Shown here one piece after another: positions 38,553-47,669 of a stretch of DNA of 64,000 nucleotides (position 1 is the stretch's first letter; each line of letters starts with the position of its first letter). The DNA lies in NCBI RefSeq assembly GCF_004803505.1, contig NZ_SSWH01000007.1, positions 62,001-126,000 on the forward strand, in the 5' to 3' direction. The translations under genes were made by a program, and so were the position numbers. A model generated the notes under the pieces. It worked only from the letters and a program-made list of their open reading frames with translations. It ran no database searches and was not told the DNA's origin. This stretch comes from Arthrobacter echini. Its GTDB lineage: Bacteria > Actinomycetota > Actinomycetes > Actinomycetales > Micrococcaceae.

Positions 38553-39878
38553 TCAACCGGGCGGCGCCTCGACTCCGCACTCGTACACGGCGCCGGCCGG
38601 AGAGGTCGCCGTCAGCACTCCGCCGTCCTCCTGTTCGTAGTGCCAGATGCCCTCGCTCTTCAGCATGTGGTGCTTGCGGCACAGGTGAGCAAGATTGTCG
38701 TGGGAGGTAGGTCCGCCCTGGGACCATGGTCGGGTGTGATCCAGTTCGCAGCGGGACGCCGGAACGGAGCATCCCGGATGTCGGCAGGTTCTATCGCGGA
38801 CCCGCAACCATTTCTTCAGATCGGCAGGTACCGCGTAGCTGGAGCGACCCACGCTGAGTACGGCTCCGGTCTCGGGGTGGGTGAGCAGGCGGGTGAATGA
38901 CGGAGCATGCGCAGCCAGCCGACGCGCTATGTCTGCCGGGATAGGACCGTACCCCTCGAGATCGGCAGGAGCATCATCCACGGCAAGAAGCGTCAGGACA
39001 GGAACGGTGACGTTGATGTGGGCCCGAACCGGCGCGTGATACTCCGCGCCGACGCGACCAGGACCAGCAGCGTCGACAGCGTCGCCTTGGTCCGAAGTGT
39101 ACGGTGCCCGGTCGGCCGACCACCCGGAGTCCTCGCTCGGGGCGTCGTCGAGCAGCAGATCGGTGAGGACGTCGGTGCGCAGCTGCGGAAGTGTGCGCCG
39201 TTCTTCGGGAGCCTCCAGGGTTCGCGCGAGGCGAGTCAGACGGGCATCGATCGCCGTTGCATCCGTGGCATCCAGGAGGACATGGAGCCATGCCATGGCG
39301 TCGTCGGCCGGTTCGAAGTCGACCCGCCTCCGCAGCGATGCAGCCCGCCGACGTCCCTCGAGTGCATCGGGATGCACCTCCGTCCTGAGCTTGCGTGCTC
39401 GGTACGCAAGACGTGACACGGTGGTGGTGACGGCAATGGGGAGCAGCCTGTCCTCGACGAGCGCGGCAGTGCCGTGGGGCAGGCCGGCGTATTCGTGCAG
39501 GAGTGCCGATGCGTGATTCCACGAGATCTCACCGCCCCGCAGCGCACTGAGTGTCCGAGGGTGATGATTGACCAGGAGCGCAGAATGCTGGACGAGGCGA
39601 TGCGCGGCCCGCTCGGAGATACGCAGCAGACACGCGATCTCGGTGGCAGTCGTCGTGTCTGCAATATTCGTCTTCCGCCGTTCCTGGCGAATGCACTCTT
39701 CCTTCGCTCTGGATTCACTGGAATACATGGTGTCCAGCAAGCGCTCCTCGAAGAGCTCCCGCAATTGTTCGGTGGTGGCCGCGATCTCCGCGTCGATGCG
39801 GGCTTTCTCGGCGCTCAGCGAAACAAGTAGAGCGGAGATCCGCTCGAGTTCCACACATTGCTCCGCGTTCGTTGCCAT
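38553..39878 (-). CDS. DUF222/HNH endonuclease-domain protein
   Basis: 441 aa. An N-terminal coiled-coil region (about residues 10-50) and DUF222 region precede a C-terminal HNH nuclease: VRDRTCRHPGCSVPASRCELDH is split as a CxxxC zinc part and the DH catalytic pair, then WSQGGPTSHDNLAHLC and RKHH. This 13E12-like family is multicopy and variably distributed in actinobacterial genomes. The N-terminal half contains several AT-rich stretches. No Shine-Dalgarno site was evident at ATG 39878. It stands alone on the minus strand, so its regulation is independent. The nuclease target and role are unknown. Confidence 0.85.
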   Translation of the reverse strand: MATNAEQCVELERISALLVSLSAEKARIDAEIAATTEQLRELFEERLLDTMYSSESRAKEECIRQERRKTNIADTTTATEIACLLRISERAAHRLVQHSALLVNHHPRTLSALRGGEISWNHASALLHEYAGLPHGTAALVEDRLLPIAVTTTVSRLAYRARKLRTEVHPDALEGRRRAASLRRRVDFEPADDAMAWLHVLLDATDATAIDARLTRLARTLEAPEERRTLPQLRTDVLTDLLLDDAPSEDSGWSADRAPYTSDQGDAVDAAGPGRVGAEYHAPVRAHINVTVPVLTLLAVDDAPADLEGYGPIPADIARRLAAHAPSFTRLLTHPETGAVLSVGRSSYAVPADLKKWLRVRDRTCRHPGCSVPASRCELDHTRPWSQGGPTSHDNLAHLCRKHHMLKSEGIWHYEQEDGGVLTATSPAGAVYECGVEAPPG

Positions 39879-40042
39879 GTCTTCATTGTCCCGCGCGCCA
39901 CTGACATTTCCGCGTCCGCAGGACCCGAATGGAGCCTTTCCCGGTTATTTGTGGAAAAGTTTTCGGAGGGGCCCGGGAAGGACGGTGCGGACGATGGTGA
40001 CAGGACAGTCCCGGACCCTTCTTCGGCCGGTGCATCGGACGA

Positions 40043-40048
40043 TAGACT
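40043..40048 (+). promoter_or_regulatory. -10 element of leaderless DUF3039 gene
   Basis: TAGACT with a 6-nt spacer to ATG 40055. No Shine-Dalgarno site. Confidence 0.65.
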
Positions 40049-40054
40049 GGATCC

Positions 40055-40354
40055 ATGACTATGCCTGCTGATCCCTTCGAGAACGACCCCCTGGAGTCCG
40101 GCACCGGTGGCTCCACCGCAACGATCGAACGCGAGGAACTCCGGCAGGAGGTGGAGCCCGGGGACGCGGAACGCTTTGCGCACTATGTCCGCAAGGAGAA
40201 GATCATGGAGTCCGCGTTCAGCGGAGAGCCCGTGATCGCTCTGTGCGGCAAGGTGTGGACCCCCGGCCGCGACCCCGAGAAGTTCCCGGTGTGCCCGGAG
40301 TGCAAGGAGATCTACAACGGTCTTCGACCGGGCAAGGACGACTCCGACAAGTAG
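40055..40354 (+). CDS. DUF3039 small zinc-finger-like protein
   Basis: 99 aa, DUF3039 family, an actinobacterial marker of unknown function. An acidic N-terminus precedes ERFAHYVRKEKIMESA, and then a possible zinc site: VIALCGKVWTPGRDP and FPVCPECKEIYNGL (C plus CxxC). The start is ATG 40055, leaderless. It is followed after 84 nt by the MFS gene on the same strand. Confidence 0.9.
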   Translation: MTMPADPFENDPLESGTGGSTATIEREELRQEVEPGDAERFAHYVRKEKIMESAFSGEPVIALCGKVWTPGRDPEKFPVCPECKEIYNGLRPGKDDSDK

Positions 40355-40438
40355 CAGCCCCGCCTGGAGCGCACGAGTTCGGCCGCAGCCCGGGAGACCC
40401 ACCAGAACACGACCAGGACAACCAGAACACCGGGTGCA

Positions 40439-41884
40439 ATGAAGAACGTCAGGAACGACGCCGTCGGGGCAATGTCACCCGAGCTGCGACCCCTCACACT
40501 CGGGATCCTCGCCATCATCACCTGCGCCGCATTCGAGGCGATGGCGGTGGTGACGGCGATGCCCGTCGTAGCCCGGGAACTCTCCGGGGAGTCGAGCTAC
40601 GGTCTGGCCTTCTCCATGTACCTGACGGCGTCGCTGCTCGGCACTGTCGTCGCCGGCTCGTGGTCCGATCGCAAGGGCCCCGGTCCGGCGCTCGGTGTCG
40701 GTATGGCACTGATGATCGCTGGACTCCTGGCGGCAGGTGCTGCCCCCGACTTCTGGCTCGTCACCGTCGGCCGCGCCGTGTCCGGCCTGGGCGGAGGGTT
40801 CATGATCGTGGCGGTGTACGTGGTCATCGGACGATCCTTCCCGCAACAGGTCCAGCCCGTGGTCTTCGGGTGGCTCGCCGCCGCCTGGGTTCTCCCGGCA
40901 CTCGTCGGTCCCGTGATCGCGGGCTTCGTCACGGTACAGTTCGGCTGGCGGTGGGTCTTTCTCGGCGTGGCTCCGATCGTGCTCGCAGCCTTCCTCCTGG
41001 TCCGGCCCAGGACCCGGAGGATCGGCCCGCTGGAGGCATCGGACACAGGTCCTGCCAAGGCCCGGACCCTTCGTGGATTCGGGCTCGCCGGCGGAGTGTT
41101 CGCAGCGCAGTGGGCGGTGGTGCGACTGGCCGATACCGCCCGTTCGGACGCCGGTACCGTGTGGAGTCTGGCTGTCCTGGCAGCTGCGGGAGTCGTCGTC
41201 GTCCTCCTCGTGCTGCCGGCCCTGCTGCCCAGGGGCACGATGGTCCTGGCGCGTGGTCTGCCCAGCATCATCGCCACGCGCGGGTTCGTCAACGTCGCCT
41301 TCTTCGGCACCGAGGCGTTCATCCCGCTGATGCTCGTGACCTCGCGCGGCATCGACCCCGGTACGGCAGGTCTGACCCTGAGCGCCGGCGCGATCGGCTG
41401 GAGTGCCGGGTCCTTCGTGCAGGCGCGCGTGAGCTTCGACCGGAAGTGGCTGCTCGTGGCCGGTTCCTCGATCCTCTCGCTGTCGCTCGGTGGATTCGCC
41501 CTCGCGACGACGGCGGAGGCACCGCTCGGCGTCCTCGCCCTCGTGTGGGCCTTCTCGGGGTTTGCGATGGGCATGACGCTCTCGAGCACCTCCGTCCTGG
41601 TACTCAAGCTCTCGCAGCAGCACGAACAGGGACGGAACTCGGCAGCCCTGCAGATCTCGGACCAGCTGGGTGGAGTGGTCGGAACGGCTGGGGCCGGAGC
41701 CCTTTTCGCACTCCTGCGCGACGACGGGAATCCGGGACACCTGCCCACCTTCGTTGTGATCTGGCTGGCTCTGTGGGTGTTCACGGCAGCGGGTATAGTT
41801 TCGGGTCTGAGAGGGGCGAGCTCAGCTGAGGACGGCCCCGATCGCACACCCAGCAAGTCGATGGAAGGTACTGTCCCGGCGTGA
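40439..41884 (+). CDS. MFS transporter
   Basis: 481 aa, 12-14 predicted membrane helices, a drug/small-molecule antiporter type. The loop 2-3 motif reads GSWSDRKGPGPALG, and SGLGGGFMIVAVYVVIGR resembles motif C of the DHA families. The C-terminal charged tail (SSAEDGPDRTPSK) is soluble. The start is ATG 40439. The stop overlaps the helicase GTG (GTGA). The exported compound is unknown. Confidence 0.88.
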   Translation: MKNVRNDAVGAMSPELRPLTLGILAIITCAAFEAMAVVTAMPVVARELSGESSYGLAFSMYLTASLLGTVVAGSWSDRKGPGPALGVGMALMIAGLLAAGAAPDFWLVTVGRAVSGLGGGFMIVAVYVVIGRSFPQQVQPVVFGWLAAAWVLPALVGPVIAGFVTVQFGWRWVFLGVAPIVLAAFLLVRPRTRRIGPLEASDTGPAKARTLRGFGLAGGVFAAQWAVVRLADTARSDAGTVWSLAVLAAAGVVVVLLVLPALLPRGTMVLARGLPSIIATRGFVNVAFFGTEAFIPLMLVTSRGIDPGTAGLTLSAGAIGWSAGSFVQARVSFDRKWLLVAGSSILSLSLGGFALATTAEAPLGVLALVWAFSGFAMGMTLSSTSVLVLKLSQQHEQGRNSAALQISDQLGGVVGTAGAGALFALLRDDGNPGHLPTFVVIWLALWVFTAAGIVSGLRGASSAEDGPDRTPSKSMEGTVPA

Positions 41885-43659
41885 GTAGTGACACCCTGTT
41901 CGGTGCCGGCGCGACCCTGCCGCCCGCGTATCCGGAGCGCGCTGCCTGGGGCACGGCGCCCAAGCTGCGCCAGTGGCAGAGCGAGGCGCTGGAGAAGTAC
42001 TTCCGTGAATCCCCGCGTGATTTCCTGGCCGTCGCTACCCCCGGTGCGGGCAAGACGACCTTCGCGCTCCGGGTGGCCACGGAGCTCGTGGACCGCGGTG
42101 TCGTCAACCGCGTGACGATCGTCGCTCCCACCGATCACCTCAAGCGCCAGTGGGCCGACGCGGCTGCGCGGGTGGGGCTCGCGATCGACCCGAACTTCAG
42201 GAACGCCGACGGCCGCCACGGCGGGGCCTTCATCGGCGTCGCCGTGACCTACGCGCAGGTGGCCAGCAAGCCCATGCTGCACCGCGCCAAGACCGAGGCC
42301 GCCCGCACGCTCGTCATCCTCGACGAGATCCACCACGGGGGCGACGCGCTCTCCTGGGGGGAGGGCATCCGTGAGGCCTTCGATCCCGCCGTCCGCCGTC
42401 TCGCTCTCACGGGGACGCCCTTCCGGTCCGACACCGCGGCGATCCCGTTCGTGGAGTACGCCGAGGATCGCGACGGGATCCGCCGCTCGAAGGCCGACTT
42501 CACCTACGGCTACGGGCAGGCGCTTGGCGACCACGTGGTCCGGCCCGTCATGTTCATGGCCTATTCGGGGCAGATGCGCTGGCGGACCAGCGCGGGCGAG
42601 GAGATGGCAGCCTCGCTCGGTGAGTCGGCCGTGACCAAGGACGTCACCGCCCAGGCCTGGCGCACCGCACTGAACCCGACGGGGGAGTGGATCCCGTCCG
42701 TCCTCGCCGCGGCGGACAAGCGACTGACGGAGGTCCGCCGCACCGTCCACGACGCCGGCGGCATGGTCATCGCGACCGATCACGAGGACGCCCGTGCCTA
42801 CGCCGGTCAGCTCAAGCGCATCACGGGCGAGTCGCCGACGGTCATCCTCTCCGACGACGCCAAGGCCTCCGCGAAGATCGAGGACTTCTCCTCGGGGGAC
42901 AAGCGCTGGATGGTCGCCGTCCGCATGGTGTCCGAGGGCGTCGATGTCCCGCGCCTGGCCGTCGGTGTCTACGCCACCTCGACCGCGACACCCCTGTTCT
43001 TCGCCCAGGCCGTGGGACGCTACGTCCGCGCCCGACGCCGCGGTGAGACGGCGTCGATCTTCCTGCCCTCGGTGCCCAATCTCATGGCCCTGGCCAATCA
43101 GCTCGAGATGGAGCGCGACCACGCCCTCGACCGCCCCGGGAAGGACGACGAGGGATTGGGCCTCGAGGACGATCTGCTGGAGGCAGCGAACCGTGAGGAC
43201 AAGGCTTCGGACTCCCTGACGAAGCAGAAGTTCGAGGCGCTCGAGTCGCAGGCGTCCTTCGACCGTGTCCTGTTCGACGGCGGTGAATTCGGCACGGGAG
43301 GCGAGATGGGCAGTGAGGAGGAACTGGACTTCCTCGGCATCCCCGGTCTGCTCGACGCCGATCAGGTGGGTCATCTGCTGCGCCAGCGCCAGCACGAGCA
43401 GCAGTCGAGGCGCAGCAGGGGGCCGGCTGCCGCACCGAAAGCAGAGCCGGCCGTGGTGGATCACCGACAGCTCACGGAACTCCGCGGGCAGCTGGCGAAG
43501 AACGTCTCCGCGTGGGCCGCACGCACCGGAATGCCGCACGGCCAGGTCCACACCGAGCTGCGGCGCCAGTGCGGCGGGCCGGCCGTGGCACAGGCGAACG
43601 AGGACCAGCTCCGGCGCAGACTGCAGAAGCTGCAGGACTGGTTCATCGGCAGGAAGTAG
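41881..43659 (+). CDS. SF2 DEAD/DEAH-type helicase
   Basis: 592 aa. Motif I is ATPGAGKTTFALRVA (residues about 53-67). Motif II is the DEIHH box, motif III is LTGTPFRSD, and motif VI is QAVGRYVRARRRGET. The C-terminal part (about 480-592) is Gln/Arg-rich with helical VDHRQLTELRGQLAKNV and may bind partners. It looks like a UvrB/RecG-like restriction-type SF2 enzyme without nuclease or other recognisable fused domain. The start is GTG 41881. Its substrate is not evident. Translation coupling to the MFS gene is positional rather than functional evidence. Confidence 0.87.
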   Translation: MSSDTLFGAGATLPPAYPERAAWGTAPKLRQWQSEALEKYFRESPRDFLAVATPGAGKTTFALRVATELVDRGVVNRVTIVAPTDHLKRQWADAAARVGLAIDPNFRNADGRHGGAFIGVAVTYAQVASKPMLHRAKTEAARTLVILDEIHHGGDALSWGEGIREAFDPAVRRLALTGTPFRSDTAAIPFVEYAEDRDGIRRSKADFTYGYGQALGDHVVRPVMFMAYSGQMRWRTSAGEEMAASLGESAVTKDVTAQAWRTALNPTGEWIPSVLAAADKRLTEVRRTVHDAGGMVIATDHEDARAYAGQLKRITGESPTVILSDDAKASAKIEDFSSGDKRWMVAVRMVSEGVDVPRLAVGVYATSTATPLFFAQAVGRYVRARRRGETASIFLPSVPNLMALANQLEMERDHALDRPGKDDEGLGLEDDLLEAANREDKASDSLTKQKFEALESQASFDRVLFDGGEFGTGGEMGSEEELDFLGIPGLLDADQVGHLLRQRQHEQQSRRSRGPAAAPKAEPAVVDHRQLTELRGQLAKNVSAWAARTGMPHGQVHTELRRQCGGPAVAQANEDQLRRRLQKLQDWFIGRK

Positions 43660-43690
43660 GGGAGACGTAGGAAGCAGGAAACGGGCCCGC

Positions 43691-44314
43691 TCAGCGCACC
43701 AGTTCGGCGCCCGCCGACTCCAGCTCCTCCAGGGTCTGCTCGGAGCGGTCCTCGTCGACACCACGGGTCAGTGCCGTGAGCACGGAGACCGAGTACCCGG
43801 CCTCCAGTGCGTCCAGAGCCGTGGCGCGGACGCAGTGGTCCGTCGCCAGGCCCACGACCGCAACCTCGTCGACGTCGTGGTCCCGCAACCAGTCGTCGAG
43901 CGTCAGCGGGTTCTCGGCCGGCTCCGCAGTGTCGCCGCCGAGCTTCTGATCGCCCGTCGGTACCTCGTCGTCCGGTGCCTTGACCCCCTCGAACCCGGAG
44001 TAGGCGGCCTCGAACTGGCCCTTGCGGAAGAAGGCGTCGACACTCTCGATGTCCAGATCCGGGTGGAAATCGGCGCCCTTCGTCGCGGCGACGCAATGAA
44101 CCGGCCAGGAATCGACGAAGTCGGGCGACTCCGAGAAGTGTGCCCCCGGATCGATGTGCCAGTCCTGGGTCGCGACCACGTAGTCGTAGGTTCCGGCGTG
44201 TTCGTCGATGTGATCGCTGATCCCTGCTGCCGTCCGGGCTCCGCCGTCGACGGCGAGGGACCCGCCCTCACAGAAGTCGTTCTGGACATCGACGATGATC
44301 AGGGCTCGGGTCAT
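43691..44314 (-). CDS. pncA: Nicotinamidase
   Basis: Hydrolyses nicotinamide to nicotinate for NAD salvage. 207 aa. It contains ALIIVDVQNDFCEGG (catalytic Asp), QDWHIDPGAHF (metal-binding Asp/His), the catalytic Lys region FRKGQF, and GLATDHCVRATALDA with the nucleophilic Cys. The start ATG 44314 overlaps the pncB stop (ATGA). Together they make nicotinamide into nicotinate mononucleotide. A pyrazinamide-activating activity is known for this family in mycobacteria. Confidence 0.94.
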   Translation of the reverse strand: MTRALIIVDVQNDFCEGGSLAVDGGARTAAGISDHIDEHAGTYDYVVATQDWHIDPGAHFSESPDFVDSWPVHCVAATKGADFHPDLDIESVDAFFRKGQFEAAYSGFEGVKAPDDEVPTGDQKLGGDTAEPAENPLTLDDWLRDHDVDEVAVVGLATDHCVRATALDALEAGYSVSVLTALTRGVDEDRSEQTLEELESAGAELVR

Positions 44315-45684
44315 GATGCTGGCTCCTCGTACTCGGTGGGGATGACGGGTTCGCCGCGCTGCAGGCGCCGGCATGCTCCCGGCAGTTCGACGACGGATCG
44401 GGCGTGCCGGTCCGCGGCGCGGGTGACGGCGGACGGACCGGTCCAGCCGTCGAGGACGACGCCGTCCCGGACGAACTGTTCCACGAGCGGACGGTCGTTG
44501 CCGTCCTCGGTCGGTTCGATACCGACCCCCACGACCTCCGCCTGCGCCACACCCTTGGCGTCGAGACGCCGTAGTGCATGCTTCAGTCCGCCCACGGAGG
44601 CCTTGTTCTTCGATGCCTTGGCGACCGCGACGAACACGCCGTCGTCGTCCTGGCGACTGACGAGCTTGTAGACCATGCCGGCCGTCGGCGCGCCGGAGCC
44701 GGTGACCAGCGAGGTGCCGACCCCGTAGGAGTCCACCGGAGCGGAGGCGAGGAGTCCGATGGCGAACTCGTCGAGATCGGAGGTGACCACGATCCGCGTG
44801 CTGCTGTTGCCGAGGTCGTCCAGGAGCTGGCGCACCCAGCGTGCCTGGGCCACGAGGTCGCCCGAGTCCAGCCGGACGGCCCCGAGCTCGGCTCCCGCGA
44901 CCTCGACGGCGGTCCGCACGCCCTGCTCGACGTCGTAGGTGTCCACGAGCAGCGAGGTGCCGCGACCCAGTGACGCCACCTGCGCCTCGAAGGCCGCCCG
45001 CTCGGAGTCGTGCAGGAGGGTGAAGGAGTGCGCCGCCGTTCCCACCGTGGGAATGCCGTACCGGCGGCCCGCCTCCAGATTGGACGAGCTGGCGAAGCCG
45101 CCGATGATCGAGGCCCGGGCCGCGGCAACCGCGGCCTCCTCGTGCGTGCGGCGTGAGCCCATCTCGATGCAGGGCCGGCCGGCCGCGGCGCCGGTCATGC
45201 GTGAGGCAGCGGAGGCGATCGCGCTGTCGTGATTGAGGATCGACAGGATCAGGGTCTCGAGGATGCAGGCCTCGGCGAACGTGGACTCGACGGTCAGGAT
45301 GGGGGAGTGCGGGAAGTAGACCTCGCCCTCGGCGTAGCCCGAGATGGAGCCGGTGAAGCGGAAGTCGGCGAGCCACGCCAGCGTCGAGTCGTCGACGACG
45401 CGGTGGTCGCTGAGGAAGGACAGCTGCGGATCGTCGAAGCTGAAGGAGGCGAGCTCCTCCAGGAGCCGGCCCGTTCCGGCCACCACGCCATAGCGCCGGC
45501 CTGTGGGCAGGCGGCGCGCGAAGGCTTCGAAGACCGAACGGCGGTGGGCGGCGCCCGAGTGCAGCGCCGCCTGGAGCATCGTGAGTTCGTACTGGTCGGT
45601 GAAGAGGGCACTGTTCGGTGTCCTCGCGGTGCCCGGCGGAAGGCTCTGGGCGGCAGGCGAGACTGTGGTCTGCTGGTCGGTCAC
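44311..45684 (-). CDS. pncB: Nicotinate phosphoribosyltransferase
   Basis: Transfers phosphoribose from PRPP to nicotinate in the Preiss-Handler pathway. About 457 aa. It contains ALFTDQYELTMLQAAL, the region GSRRTHEEAAVAAARAS, GTAAHSFTLLH, LDSGDLVAQARWV and TSDLDEFAIGLL, typical of the PncB fold. GTG 45684 is the preferred start, 7 nt after TATCGT. TTG 45690 is possible but would overlap the promoter. It overlaps pncA downstream. Confidence 0.93.
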   Translation of the reverse strand: MTDQQTTVSPAAQSLPPGTARTPNSALFTDQYELTMLQAALHSGAAHRRSVFEAFARRLPTGRRYGVVAGTGRLLEELASFSFDDPQLSFLSDHRVVDDSTLAWLADFRFTGSISGYAEGEVYFPHSPILTVESTFAEACILETLILSILNHDSAIASAASRMTGAAAGRPCIEMGSRRTHEEAAVAAARASIIGGFASSSNLEAGRRYGIPTVGTAAHSFTLLHDSERAAFEAQVASLGRGTSLLVDTYDVEQGVRTAVEVAGAELGAVRLDSGDLVAQARWVRQLLDDLGNSSTRIVVTSDLDEFAIGLLASAPVDSYGVGTSLVTGSGAPTAGMVYKLVSRQDDDGVFVAVAKASKNKASVGGLKHALRRLDAKGVAQAEVVGVGIEPTEDGNDRPLVEQFVRDGVVLDGWTGPSAVTRAADRHARSVVELPGACRRLQRGEPVIPTEYEEPAS

Positions 45685-45691
45685 TGTCAAA

Positions 45692-45697
45692 ACGATA
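45692..45697 (-). promoter_or_regulatory. -10 element of leaderless pncB
   Basis: TATCGT with a 7-nt spacer to GTG 45684, in the 89-nt gap divergent from clpS. Confidence 0.5.
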
Positions 45698-45760
45698 GCC
45701 GGGCCTGCGCTGTGTGCGTAGCCGAACCCGGGTGCGGCCCGATGCGATGCCGATGCGAAC

Positions 45761-45766
45761 TAGAAT
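45761..45766 (+). promoter_or_regulatory. -10 element of leaderless clpS
   Basis: TAGAAT with a 7-nt spacer to ATG 45774. Confidence 0.65.
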
Positions 45767-45773
45767 CGATCCC

Positions 45774-46082
45774 ATGACAGTAGGCTTTGCAACCGGCACC
45801 GACACGCAGGAAGCGGTACGGACGGCCGGGAACACCGACCTCGATCAGCCCTGGGTCGTGGTGGTCTGGAACGACCCGGTGAATCTGATGAGCTACGTGA
45901 GCTACGTGTTCCAGAACTACTTCGGGTACAGCGAGGCCAAGGCCCGCTCCCTCATGCTCGAGGTCCACGAGGAGGGCCGGTCCGCGGTCGCCTCGGGCAC
46001 CCGCGAGAAAGTGGAACAGGACACCGTCGCGCTCCACTCCTACGGACTGTGGGCCACCTTCGAGAAAGCCGGAAGCGAGTAG
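45774..46082 (+). CDS. clpS: ClpS adaptor
   Basis: N-end-rule adaptor that delivers substrates to ClpAP/ClpCP protease. 102 aa, normal length. The substrate-pocket strand is PWVVVVWNDPVNLMSYVSYVF. The following helix has GYSEAKARSLMLEVHEEGRS and the Clp contact TREKVEQDTVALHSYGLWATF. The start is ATG 45774 (leaderless); longer in-frame starts back to 45714 are rejected. DUF2017 follows after 7 nt. Confidence 0.95.
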   Translation: MTVGFATGTDTQEAVRTAGNTDLDQPWVVVVWNDPVNLMSYVSYVFQNYFGYSEAKARSLMLEVHEEGRSAVASGTREKVEQDTVALHSYGLWATFEKAGSE

Positions 46083-46089
46083 CCGATCC

Positions 46090-46665
46090 ATGGCAAAACC
46101 GTTCAAGTCCACCCGACGCGGGATCACCGGAGCGCTGGAACCGGGTGAGGCACGCCTGCTCGGCGCGCTGCTCGACGACGTCGTCTCCATGCTCGAGCCC
46201 GAGACGGCGCCCAGTGAGGATCCGCTCGCAGCACTGGTGGGGATGTCCGACGCCGACGCCGCGGCGACCGCCCCCGACGACTCCGCGGTCCACAGGCTCC
46301 TGCCCGACGCCGTCCGCGGGGACGACGACGAGGCGCTGGCGTTCCGCCGCCTGACCGAGCGCTCCCTGCGGGAGCAGAAGATCGGCGCGCTGCGCGGAAG
46401 TGCGCTGCTGATCGAGTCGAATCCGATGACCCTCAATCACGACCAGGCCCGGCTGCTCGCGCAGGCTCTCAACGACGTCCGGCTCGTGCTCGCGGACCGC
46501 CTGAGCATCGAATCGGAGGAGGACGCCGAACGCCTCCACGAGATCGCCGATTCCAAGGACGTCGAGAACGTGGAGTCGTATCTGGCTCTCGTCTACAACT
46601 TCATCACCTGGCTGCAGGAGTCGCTCGTGCAGGCCCTGCTCAAGGCCTCCAAACTGCAGCGCTGA
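46090..46665 (+). CDS. DUF2017 protein
   Basis: 191 aa cytosolic protein commonly located after clpS in actinobacteria. It begins [20 protein letters not shown] and contains [19 protein letters not shown] and [20 protein letters not shown], followed by a C-terminal helix [19 protein letters not shown]. No catalytic motif is visible. Co-transcription with clpS suggests a proteolysis-related role, which is inference. Confidence 0.88.
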   Translation: MAKPFKSTRRGITGALEPGEARLLGALLDDVVSMLEPETAPSEDPLAALVGMSDADAAATAPDDSAVHRLLPDAVRGDDDEALAFRRLTERSLREQKIGALRGSALLIESNPMTLNHDQARLLAQALNDVRLVLADRLSIESEEDAERLHEIADSKDVENVESYLALVYNFITWLQESLVQALLKASKLQR

Positions 46666-46743
46666 TCCTCACGCCCGCCGGGGGCAGGTCCGCGTGTGAT
46701 CAAGGCCACGGGTGCTCGAATAGTTTTCGTCAGCAGCACGCCC

Positions 46744-46749
46744 TAGTGT
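46744..46749 (+). promoter_or_regulatory. -10 element of leaderless murI
   Basis: TAGTGT with an 8-nt spacer to ATG 46758. Confidence 0.5.
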
Positions 46750-46757
46750 CAGTGGTC

Positions 46758-47669
46758 ATGAGTTCCATGCCAGCGAAGGCGGACCGCAGCGAAGCGCCCA
46801 TCGGGATCTTCGACTCCGGCGTCGGAGGGCTGACGGTCGCTCGCTCCGTCATAGACCAGCTGCCCCACGAATCGACCATGTACGTCGGGGACACCGCGAA
46901 CGGCCCCTACGGGCCCCTGCCGATAGCCCGCGTTCGTGCCTACGCGCTCGGTGTCATGGACGAGCTCGTCGATTCCGGCGTGAAGCTCCTGGTGATCGCC
47001 TGCAACTCGGCGTCGGCCGCAGTGCTGCGCGATGCCCGGGAACGGTACACCGCGCGCTACGGGATCCCGGTGATCGAGGTGATCCAGCCCGCAGTACGCC
47101 GCGCGGTGGCCGCCACCCGCTCGGGCCGCGTGGGGGTGATCGGCACGACGGCGACCATCGGTTCCCGGGCCTACGACGACACCTTCGCCGCGGCCACGCA
47201 TCTTCAGCTCACGTCGGTGGCGTGCCCGGCGTTCGTCGAGTTCGTCGAGGCGGGCATCACGGGAGGCGCGGAGCTGCTGCGTACGGCCGAGGAGTACCTT
47301 GCACCGCTGAAGGCCGCGGACGTGGACACGCTCGTGCTCGGCTGTACCCACTACCCCCTGCTCACCGGGGTCATCTCCTACGTCATGGGCAACGGCGTCA
47401 CGCTCGTCTCGAGCGCCGAGGAGACGGCGAAGGACGTCTACCGCGCCCTCGTCTCCCACCAGCTCGAGCGTTCCGGGTCCGATCCGGGGGCGCATCGGTT
47501 CGTCGCCACGGGAGACGCGGCGAGTTTCGAGGTCCTCGCCCGGCGCTTCCTCGGCCCGGAGGTCCTCAGCGTGCAGCACCTGGACCACGTCGCCGCGCAG
47601 TACCCCACCGGCAGCCTCGCGCGCATCACGCCGGACATGGCCGCCGCAGCGGGAGCGCAGCGATCATGA
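46758..47669 (+). CDS. murI: Glutamate racemase
   Basis: Makes D-glutamate for peptidoglycan. About 303 aa. The first catalytic Cys lies in [12 protein letters not shown] and the second in [33 protein letters not shown] and [17 protein letters not shown] are diagnostic. The start is ATG 46758 by the leaderless -10; in-frame GTG at 46746 is an alternative. The stop overlaps the MBL gene by ATGA, forming a murI-MBL pair. Confidence 0.95.
   Translation: MSSMPAKADRSEAPIGIFDSGVGGLTVARSVIDQLPHESTMYVGDTANGPYGPLPIARVRAYALGVMDELVDSGVKLLVIACNSASAAVLRDARERYTARYGIPVIEVIQPAVRRAVAATRSGRVGVIGTTATIGSRAYDDTFAAATHLQLTSVACPAFVEFVEAGITGGAELLRTAEEYLAPLKAADVDTLVLGCTHYPLLTGVISYVMGNGVTLVSSAEETAKDVYRALVSHQLERSGSDPGAHRFVATGDAASFEVLARRFLGPEVLSVQHLDHVAAQYPTGSLARITPDMAAAAGAQRS

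Noticed and set aside
36726-40054. Prophage, transposon or integrative element
   Set aside because: No integrase, transposase, terminal inverted repeats or attachment site were seen; only composition and gene content suggest variability.
40597-43764. Minus-strand frame (over 1000 codons) opposite the MFS and helicase genes
   Set aside because: Spans two real genes in antisense; Arg/Pro/Ser-rich with no recognised motif. High-GC shadow.
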